From assembly GCF_002913225.1 (NCBI RefSeq), contig NZ_PPAW01000031.1, positions 1 to 49,827 of the forward strand: DNA of 49,827 nucleotides, written 5' to 3'. The DNA comes from Campylobacter concisus. GTDB taxonomy: Bacteria; Campylobacterota; Campylobacteria; Campylobacterales; Campylobacteraceae. The notes below the pieces were generated by a model. The model did no database searches, was not told the origin of the DNA, and was given only the letters and a program-made list of their open reading frames with translations. Both the position numbers and the translations under genes were made by a program. Below are positions 43,342-49,827 of the stretch, in pieces. Position 1 is the stretch's first letter; each line of letters starts with the position of its first letter.

Positions 43342-44852
43342 TGCTAAGTGTCATCATATTTTTCCCAGCAATAAGCGCAATACTTGGCTTTTTGATAGAA
43401 AATAAAAGTATCAAATTTTATGGAGCAAGCATCGCTTTAATCGAGCTTTTACTAGCCATTTTTATCTGCGTAAATGTCGATTTTCAGGGTTATGACTTTG
43501 TTTTAACGCATCAAGTCTCGCTTATACCAAGCCTAAATATCAGCTACTTTGTCGGCATCGATACCATCTCTCTTGTGCTTATAGTCCTTAGTGCGTTTAT
43601 GAGCTTCATCTCTATCGCCGCACTTAGCGATGATGGAAATTTAAAGCACCTTGTTATTAGCGTGCTATTTTTAGAGAGCACGATGATGGGCGTCTTTAGC
43701 GCGCTTGATATGATCTTGTTTTACAGCTTTTGGGAGCTTAGCCTCATACCGCTTCTTTACATCATCGGTGCATTTGGTAGTAAAAATAGAATTTACGCAG
43801 CGATTAAATTTTTCATCTACACATTTTTAGGCTCTGTCTTTATGCTAGTAGCGATCATTTTTATCGGATATCTGTGCTATCAAAAAAGCGGCGTATTTAG
43901 CTTTAACCTGCTTGATTGGTACAAGCTTGGTATCGGAGAAAATGCTCAAATTTGGCTATTTTTAGCATTTTTCTTTGCTTTTGGCGTGAAAACTCCGCTG
44001 TTTCCATTTCACACGTGGCTACCTTATGCGCATGGACAGGCTCCTACGATCGGCTCAGTGCTACTTGCTAGCGTGCTTTTAAAGATGGGTACTTACGGCT
44101 TTGTGAGATTTTCACTTCCACTTTTTCCAGATGCGAGCCTGCTTTTAAGCGGCTTTGTCTGCGTCATAGCCATCATCATGATCATCTACGCAGCCCTTGT
44201 TGCCTACGCGCAAAGCGATATGAAGCAAGTGATCGCTTATAGCTCCATTTCACACATGGGCGTCATCATGCTTGGCATTTTTTCACTAAATTTAATAGGC
44301 CTTGGCGGCTCAATATTTTTAATGATAAGCCACGGCATCGTAAGTGGCGCGCTATTTTTGTTAGTTGGTGTCATCTACGAGAGAGCTCACACAAAAGAAA
44401 TTTGCGAATTTGGCGGCCTTGCCAAGGTGATGCCAAAGTATGCGCTTATATTTTTTATAGCAACTCTTGCAAGTATCGGCCTGCCGCTAACGATTGGCTT
44501 TGTGGGCGAGTTTTTAAGCCTGCTTGGCGTCTTTAAGCTAAACAAGCTCTTTGCGCTACTTGGTGGCTTTAGTATCATCGTGGGCGCTATTTATATGCTC
44601 GTACTTTATAAAAGGGTCTTTTTTGGCGAGTGCAAAGAGAAAAATTTAAGCCTAAAAGATCTAAATTTTAAAGAGTTAGCCGCTCTTGTGCCACTTTGTT
44701 TGCTCATAATCATTCTTGGTATCGCACCAAATTTGATACTAAAACCACTTGAGCCAAGCGTGCAAAATATCATAAGCAAAATGCAAACTAGAGCTGTAAA
44801 TAGTGACACAAAAGATAAAATTTCATCTTTAAATGGCGGGAGCAAACTATGA
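43341..44852 (+). CDS. nuoM: complex I subunit NuoM (proton pump)
   Basis: A 503-residue antiporter-like subunit, about fourteen helices. FYSFWELSLIPLLYIIGAFG has the key Glu, FGVKTPLFPFHTWLPYAHGQAPTIGSVLLASVLLKMGTYG has the central Lys, and SDMKQVIAYSSISHMGVIMLGI is a second signature. It starts one base inside the nuoL stop (TAATG) and overlaps nuoN by 4 bases. Confidence 0.96.
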   Translation: MLSVIIFFPAISAILGFLIENKSIKFYGASIALIELLLAIFICVNVDFQGYDFVLTHQVSLIPSLNISYFVGIDTISLVLIVLSAFMSFISIAALSDDGNLKHLVISVLFLESTMMGVFSALDMILFYSFWELSLIPLLYIIGAFGSKNRIYAAIKFFIYTFLGSVFMLVAIIFIGYLCYQKSGVFSFNLLDWYKLGIGENAQIWLFLAFFFAFGVKTPLFPFHTWLPYAHGQAPTIGSVLLASVLLKMGTYGFVRFSLPLFPDASLLLSGFVCVIAIIMIIYAALVAYAQSDMKQVIAYSSISHMGVIMLGIFSLNLIGLGGSIFLMISHGIVSGALFLLVGVIYERAHTKEICEFGGLAKVMPKYALIFFIATLASIGLPLTIGFVGEFLSLLGVFKLNKLFALLGGFSIIVGAIYMLVLYKRVFFGECKEKNLSLKDLNFKELAALVPLCLLIIILGIAPNLILKPLEPSVQNIISKMQTRAVNSDTKDKISSLNGGSKL

Positions 44853-46339
44853 ACGAAATAGCCTTTTTAGACCTAAACGAGATCTCGCTACAATCACTCT
44901 CGCCGATGCTTAGCATGATGGTTTTTGCGCTATTTATCCTTATAGTAGGTGCTATAAAAAAGGACCTTTCAAGGAATTTCTACTGCGTATTTTGTATCAT
45001 CGCTATATTTGTAAATTTAGGCATTACGCTTGATTTTAACGGGCTTAGCATAAGCTTTTGGGATATGCTCTTAGTCGATGGAATTTCTATCATCTCGCAG
45101 ATCATCATCCTAATCGCCTCAGCTCTTTTCATCCCTCTTGCACTTAGCACAAAAGAGTATTTTGAATATAAAATTTACGAGTACTACGCGCTATTTTTAT
45201 TTATGATCGCTGGATTTTTGTTTATGGTGAGCTCAAACAACCTACTCATCATCTTTTTAGGCCTTGAGATCAGCTCGCTTTGCCTCTACACCTTAATCGC
45301 CCTTCATAACAAGGCAAAAAGTGTCGAGGCTGCTATCAAATACTTCGCGATGGGCTCGCTCTCAGCTGGCTTTTTTGCGATGGCGATAGCGATGTTTTAT
45401 CTAGCAACAAACTCAATAGACATCGCTCGTATAGGCGTTGCCATAAAAGATCTTAGCCTAAATCAAAACTTAATCATCTTGCTTGGCTGCGTTTTCATCG
45501 CTTCAGCCATTGGCTTTAAGCTCTCACTCATACCATTTCACACATGGATACCAGACGTTTATGAGGGCTCAAATGCCCCACTAGCAGGCTATATGTCGAT
45601 CGTGCCAAAGGTGGCAGGCTTTATCGTCGCGTTAAGAATTTTTGCGATGCTTGAGGGCTCTGGAATTTCATGGATAAAAGATATGCTCTACATCATTGCC
45701 GTGCTTACGATGAGCCTTGCAAACATCATGGCGCTAGTGCAAAAAGACGTCAAAAGGATGCTCGCTTTTAGCTCCATAGCTCACGCTGGTGTCGTGCTTT
45801 GCGCGCTTGTGGCAAATTCTCACGAGGCAAATGTTGCCTTGTTTTTCTACTGGATCATGTTTTTGTTTGCAAATTTGGGCGCATTTTCTATGCTCTGGGT
45901 CGCAAGGTGCGACGACGTCGTCTGCTGGGACAAGCGCTTTAAACACCCGTATGAGAAATTTTCAGGGCTTATTAAAATTTTGCCAAGTTACGCTGTGATA
46001 ATGGGAGTTTTCATGATAGCCCTTGCTGGCATACCACCTTTTAGCGTATTTTGGGGCAAGATGGTGCTTATCTCATCGCTCATAAAGTCTGATTATGTCG
46101 TGCTTAGCCTCATCATCATGATAAACTCGGCGATTGCTATTTATTACTACCTAAAGCTCATCGTCTTTATGTTTTTAAAAGAGCCTATCGTAAAAGATAA
46201 AAATATCTACATCTCAAATGTCTCGATGGCGCTAAAGGTGATCGTTGGAGTTGCCGTTGCTGGCACGGTCTTTGCCTTTTTGTTTTCTGGAGCGATTTTG
46301 GAATTTATCGAGCATTTTGTCTTTGCTTCAGGATTTTAG
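44849..46339 (+). CDS. nuoN: complex I subunit NuoN (proton pump)
   Basis: A 496-residue antiporter-like subunit. IIFLGLEISSLCLYTLIAL holds the conserved Glu and IGFKLSLIPFHTWIPDVYEGSNAPLAGYMSIVPKVAGF the Lys region; QKDVKRMLAFSSIAHAGVVLCAL follows. It is the last nuo gene; pflA follows 22 bases later and may share the transcript, an arrangement also found in C. jejuni (Cj1566c/Cj1565c). Confidence 0.95.
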   Translation: MNEIAFLDLNEISLQSLSPMLSMMVFALFILIVGAIKKDLSRNFYCVFCIIAIFVNLGITLDFNGLSISFWDMLLVDGISIISQIIILIASALFIPLALSTKEYFEYKIYEYYALFLFMIAGFLFMVSSNNLLIIFLGLEISSLCLYTLIALHNKAKSVEAAIKYFAMGSLSAGFFAMAIAMFYLATNSIDIARIGVAIKDLSLNQNLIILLGCVFIASAIGFKLSLIPFHTWIPDVYEGSNAPLAGYMSIVPKVAGFIVALRIFAMLEGSGISWIKDMLYIIAVLTMSLANIMALVQKDVKRMLAFSSIAHAGVVLCALVANSHEANVALFFYWIMFLFANLGAFSMLWVARCDDVVCWDKRFKHPYEKFSGLIKILPSYAVIMGVFMIALAGIPPFSVFWGKMVLISSLIKSDYVVLSLIIMINSAIAIYYYLKLIVFMFLKEPIVKDKNIYISNVSMALKVIVGVAVAGTVFAFLFSGAILEFIEHFVFASGF

Positions 46340-46361
46340 AAAATTTAACTATAATGGCGGC

Positions 46362-48731
46362 ATGAAAAAGCTCTTAACCATCTTATTTTTACCGCTTTAT
46401 CTATCCGCCTTTAGCCTTAGCCTAAACAGCGGCGCAAACGCAAATAAGCCTTATAGCGTCCTTCAGCTAAGCGACGAAAAAGAATTTGAATGTGTGGAGC
46501 AAATTTTAGCCTATGACACGAAGCGCTACGTTTGTATGCTCGATGATGGGATCTTGCCAAAGATCGAAGATACGACGCTGCCTTTAATGGACATAAAATA
46601 TAAAAAGCAAGACGGCAAGCTCTTTATCGTCATCATGCCAAAGGCGCCTTCAAAACTTCTAAATGTTCAAACTGAGCTTTACAGCAGTCCAAGCGTGCAA
46701 GATACGCCAAAGACGACCATCTCAAAGCACTTTAGCATCATAATCGACACTTCGCTTAGCGAAAACAACAAAAGAGTATCTGGGCTAAATTTTTCGCCTG
46801 ATTTTAGAGATATGCTAAGTCCAAGCATTGGAGCGCTTGATCTTAACAAAGCGCCTATCGCTGGGCTTGATAGCAATGATATAGACATCTACATAAATAT
46901 AAAAAGAGCTTACGAAAAGGGCGCTTATGAAAGCGTGGTAAAAGATACGCAAACAGCGATGAAAAGGCACCCAGCCAGTCTTTTCTCAAGTGAGTTTTTA
47001 CTTTTTAGACTAAGAGCACTTGATAAAATTTTTGAGACAAAGAGCGAGTTTGAGGGGCTGGAGCCAAAGGATATCGTGAGCGAGGGCAGAGCTTGGATAA
47101 GGAAATTCCCCTCTGATGAAAACTACTCAGAGGTGCTATATCTCATCGCCAGAGCTTACCTCAAAGATAGCATCGCAAGTGATGCCAAATATATGCTTGA
47201 CATACTAAGTGAAGAGCACGCGGAGTCGAAATTTACAAAGCTTGCCACGCTTGATTATGCTGACTACCTATATAAAATAGGCAGGCAAAAAGAGGCGCTA
47301 AGCGACTATGAAAAGGTGCTCTACTCTACAAACGACATCGACCTTGCAAGTAGAGCTGCACTAAGTCTAGCAGATGCAAATATCGACAAAGAGAAATTTG
47401 ACGAGGCGAAGAAATTTGTACTAAAGATTGCAAATGCAAATGAAAAATTTTTCATGAACGATCCGACAAAATCGATGAATTTAGCCTATACATTTGCTAG
47501 CAAAGATATGCCAGACGTGGCTGCTAAAATTTATGAAATTTTGGTAAATAATAGCGACAGGACAAAGGATTTTTACGAGGCAGCATTAAAAAATTTAGCG
47601 TTAAATTTAGCCAAAACTAAAGATGAAAAAAGGGCGTATGAGTATCTAAACAGATATGAAAAAGAGTTTAAATATGGCGATTATATCGATGAGGTCGCTA
47701 AGGCAAAGGATGGGCTATTTTTTGAAGAGGATGACAAAAACGCCACCGCACTTCACGCAAGATATAAAGATCTCATCGAAAAATACGCTGGCACAAATAT
47801 CAGTCAAAAGGCATTAATTAGCGAGCTTGAGCTTGATCTAAAAGAGCGTAAATTTGCCGATGCGCTGGCTTACAACAACCTCGCAAAAGATGAAAATTTA
47901 AGCCGGGCGATGGAGCTAGTAAATGAGGCTGCACTTGAGCTAACAAAAGAATTTTTCATCAAAGATGACTGCACGGCGGTTGTAAATTTACTAGAAAACT
48001 ACGATGTGAGCAAGGTCTCTTTGCCACAGTTTAAGCTATTTAACTGCTATTTTAGAACGGCGCGCTACAACGACGCGCTAGAGCTTGCAAAGGCACACGT
48101 GAAGGATGAAAATTTAGAAGATAGAGTCGAGTGGCTGGTAAATTTGAGCAAAATTTTATATAAAAATAAAGACTACGAGCATGCGATCACTGCGGCAAAT
48201 GACGCGCTCTCGCTTGGCTCAGCGGTCGAGTACTCGGATCCTACGCCATCGCTTTTTGATAGATTTTACTCGCTGCTTGCGCTAAAGCGCTTTACTGAGG
48301 CAGTCTCTACGATCAGTGCGATTGAGCAGCTAAGGGGGCAGGACTTTAAGATCATCGAGGCGTATGCGGCTATAAGTGACTATGCGATGAAGAGCAACGA
48401 CTATGCTATCGCTGCAACCTACGCTAAAAAGGCGCTTGAGCTGCAAACTAGGGCCAAGATAAATACCTTTTCACCAAAGCTAAATTTTGACTACTCGGAG
48501 GCTTCACTAAAGACAGATAACCTTGACGAGGCGCTTGATGAGGCGAAATTTATACTAAATATGAAGCTTGAGCCAGAAGACCGTTTGCATGCGCTAAATT
48601 TAGCAAGTGAAATTTACATCAGACAAAAGCAGTATAAACTAGCTAAGGGCTATTTGGACGAGTGCGTTAGCTCAAATTTCACAAGTGCTTATAAAGACGC
48701 CTGCAAAGCCAAACTTGAGATGATAAAGTAA
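46362..48731 (+). CDS. pflA: PflA, periplasmic flagellar motor protein with TPR repeats
   Basis: A 789-residue protein. The open frame begins in nuoN at 46245, but ATG 46362 gives MKKLLTILFLPLYLSAFSLS, a clean signal peptide, and is preferred; the ribosome site (GGCGG) is weak. Residues ~45-165 are a beta-rich region, and from ~190 on there are many TPR-like helical pairs (YSEVLYLIARAYLKDS, KLATLDYADYLYKIGRQKEALSDYEKVL). Length and position after nuoN match C. jejuni PflA (788 residues), a scaffold of the periplasmic disk needed for motor rotation. The next gene starts 6 bases later. Confidence 0.88.
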   Translation: MKKLLTILFLPLYLSAFSLSLNSGANANKPYSVLQLSDEKEFECVEQILAYDTKRYVCMLDDGILPKIEDTTLPLMDIKYKKQDGKLFIVIMPKAPSKLLNVQTELYSSPSVQDTPKTTISKHFSIIIDTSLSENNKRVSGLNFSPDFRDMLSPSIGALDLNKAPIAGLDSNDIDIYINIKRAYEKGAYESVVKDTQTAMKRHPASLFSSEFLLFRLRALDKIFETKSEFEGLEPKDIVSEGRAWIRKFPSDENYSEVLYLIARAYLKDSIASDAKYMLDILSEEHAESKFTKLATLDYADYLYKIGRQKEALSDYEKVLYSTNDIDLASRAALSLADANIDKEKFDEAKKFVLKIANANEKFFMNDPTKSMNLAYTFASKDMPDVAAKIYEILVNNSDRTKDFYEAALKNLALNLAKTKDEKRAYEYLNRYEKEFKYGDYIDEVAKAKDGLFFEEDDKNATALHARYKDLIEKYAGTNISQKALISELELDLKERKFADALAYNNLAKDENLSRAMELVNEAALELTKEFFIKDDCTAVVNLLENYDVSKVSLPQFKLFNCYFRTARYNDALELAKAHVKDENLEDRVEWLVNLSKILYKNKDYEHAITAANDALSLGSAVEYSDPTPSLFDRFYSLLALKRFTEAVSTISAIEQLRGQDFKIIEAYAAISDYAMKSNDYAIAATYAKKALELQTRAKINTFSPKLNFDYSEASLKTDNLDEALDEAKFILNMKLEPEDRLHALNLASEIYIRQKQYKLAKGYLDECVSSNFTSAYKDACKAKLEMIK

Positions 48732-48737
48732 AAATTA

Positions 48738-49466
48738 GTGCTAAATTTAAATGATCTTGAAAGAGAGTATCTGGGGCTTAAAAAAGAGAATTTCCCAGAT
48801 GGCAAAAGGATCAAATTTATCGCAAATTTAGGCGCAAGTGACGAGATAGCATATCATTATGAGCTTATTTGCAAGCAGTGGCAAGAGGGCAGGCAACTAA
48901 ATTTTGAAAGTAGCTTTGATAGGCACGGAGGCGCTGGGCTAGAGTTTTTGTTTGAGCGCTTAGCCAAAAAGAGCGATCAAAAACTAAAAATAGAAACCAT
49001 CTATCTTATAGCGCAAATCCTTTCTAAGTCTAAGCATAGGGACTTTTATACCACATTTTGCGACCGCCTTATCCCTCAAATAACCTCTTTTTTAGGGATA
49101 AATGATGCACTGCGCCGCAAACTTATAATAGCGCTTGGCTGGGTTGGCACATTAGAGCAAATAGAAATTTTAATAAGCGAGATGCATGGTAGCAAAGATA
49201 GCCTTTGCAGGGTATGGGCGGCAGCTAGCCTTATGCAGATGTCATTTCACAGGGTTGCTCAAGCAATCTTGCGAGATAAAACAAAAGCCGCATTTTTGCA
49301 AAGCATCTCTAGCGAAAAAGATCTATACACTTGCGCGATTATGATAGAAGTAGCTCAAAATTTATTTGGTAAAAAGTGGATATCATCTGCCGCAGTCCAA
49401 GATCAAGACACTGAAAAGATAGAAAAAGCTAGAAAAATGGCGGTAAGGTTTTTAGGCAGGGATTAA
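48738..49466 (+). CDS. HEAT-repeat-like protein of unknown function
   Basis: A 242-residue, all-helical cytoplasmic protein starting at GTG 48738 (MLNLNDLEREYLGLKKENFPDG). Residues ~85-200 look like HEAT/PBS-lyase-type repeats (RKLIIALGWVGTLEQIEILISEMHG, then RVWAAASLMQMS). There are no catalytic motifs. It follows pflA by 6 bases and is probably co-transcribed. A role linked to PflA or flagella is only a guess from context; an equally good guess is an unrelated protein-protein adaptor. Confidence 0.7.
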   Translation: MLNLNDLEREYLGLKKENFPDGKRIKFIANLGASDEIAYHYELICKQWQEGRQLNFESSFDRHGGAGLEFLFERLAKKSDQKLKIETIYLIAQILSKSKHRDFYTTFCDRLIPQITSFLGINDALRRKLIIALGWVGTLEQIEILISEMHGSKDSLCRVWAAASLMQMSFHRVAQAILRDKTKAAFLQSISSEKDLYTCAIMIEVAQNLFGKKWISSAAVQDQDTEKIEKARKMAVRFLGRD

Positions 49467-49649
49467 ATTTGTTACTAAGCGGATTAGCTGCTTGATTGTG
49501 TTTTGCTTGTTGGATTATAAAGTAAAAATGGTTTAAATTTGTAAGAAATTTTGGCTTTAAATTTATAAGATTAAAAATAAAATTTTATATTTTTTGCTTA
49601 GAAATAGCGGACAAAATAGCTTTAATTTGATTTAAAATTTAATTTTTTC

Positions 49650-49678
49650 TTGACATATAATAATGTTTTTTGTATAAT
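49650..49678 (+). promoter_or_regulatory. consensus sigma70 promoter of the tRNA operon
   Basis: TTGACA (49650-49655), a 17-base spacer, TATAAT (49673-49678): both boxes perfect. The tRNA-Lys gene begins 25 bases downstream. The rest of the 236-base gap after the HEAT gene is AT-rich with no other feature seen. Confidence 0.9.
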
Positions 49679-49702
49679 CTCAATTCTTTTTTAAATAATT
49701 AT

Positions 49703-49778
49703 GTCTTGCTAGCTCAGTCGGTAGAGCATCTCACTTTTAATGAGGGGGCCGTTGGTTCGAATCCAACGCAGGACACCA
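49703..49778 (+). tRNA. tRNA-Lys (anticodon TTT)
   Basis: A 76-base cloverleaf. Acceptor arms GTCTTGC and GCAGGAC pair with one G-T. The D stem is GCTC/GAGC, the anticodon stem TCTCA/TGAGG with loop CTTTTAA (anticodon TTT), the T stem GTTGG/CCAAC with TTCGAAT, and CCA is encoded. It is first in a tRNA operon. Confidence 0.96.
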
Positions 49779-49792
49779 TTTTTTGGGTTTAT

Positions 49793-49827
49793 GACCCTTT
49801 CGTCTAGTGGCTCAGGACTCTACTTTC
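49793..49827 (+). tRNA. tRNA-Glu (anticodon TTC), 5' part cut by the window edge
   Basis: GACCCTTTCGTCTAGTGGC followed by TCAGGACTCTACTTTC fits the 5' half of bacterial tRNA-Glu: acceptor arm, D arm with CGTCTAG, and anticodon stem up to TTC. It lies 14 bases after tRNA-Lys. The remainder is outside the window. Confidence 0.82.

Overview
The window looks like a piece of a Campylobacter chromosome, most likely from the C. concisus/C. curvus/C. showae group rather than C. jejuni. Three things point there. The block 11965-25541 (cmeC, cmeB, cmeA, cmeR, ccoG, then rpsU, a UPF0323 lipoprotein, a glutathionylspermidine synthase-like gene, a 2-hydroxyacid dehydrogenase and yajQ) follows the order I recall for Cj0365c-Cj0374. 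The complete nuo operon carries the two short campylobacter-type subunits where NuoE and NuoF normally sit. pflA directly follows nuoN. The DNA is AT-rich and full of the AAATTTA-type words common in this group. Species assignment is inference.

Region 1 (1-11000) is a contact-dependent inhibition (CDI) type island. It opens inside a giant filamentous-hemagglutinin/CdiA-like exoprotein (1-4170, 5' end outside the window). That protein ends in a nuclease-like toxin tip and overlaps its immunity gene (4163-4522). Downstream, on the same strand, lies about 6 kb of orphan toxin-tip fragments alternating with small immunity-type genes. Several have lost the toxin start, carry frameshifts, or are fused. 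A 322-bp exact duplication (4605-4926 and 10557-10878) brackets most of this array. A second conserved segment (2941-3023 and 6369-6451) marks where new tips can recombine onto the main gene. The island's right edge truncates an aquaporin gene (11003-11587), which also carries an amber codon.

Region 2 (11604-25541) is core genome. The tripartite drug and bile efflux system CmeABC lies on the minus strand under TetR-type CmeR, with a clear promoter and a 16-bp operator between cmeR and cmeA. ccoG (cbb3 oxidase assembly) follows. On the plus strand come a Tat-exported flavoprotein interrupted by one stop codon, then rpsU and a run of closely packed genes.

Region 3 (25816-32827) is accessory: a DUF2314-ankyrin protein; two tandem paralogous multi-pass membrane proteins of unknown function, the first broken by two homopolymer frameshifts; and a translationally coupled radical SAM enzyme and cyclic-peptide-type ABC exporter.

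Region 4 (32935-49466) is the 14-gene nuo operon (respiratory complex I, flavodoxin-type input), followed by the flagellar motor protein gene pflA and a HEAT-repeat-like gene. Region 5 (49650-49827) starts a tRNA operon with a consensus promoter, tRNA-Lys(TTT) and the beginning of tRNA-Glu.

Family names rest on recognition of motifs and context; no database search was possible. The most interesting material is the toxin/immunity array, the unknown membrane-protein pair and the radical SAM/ABC pair.
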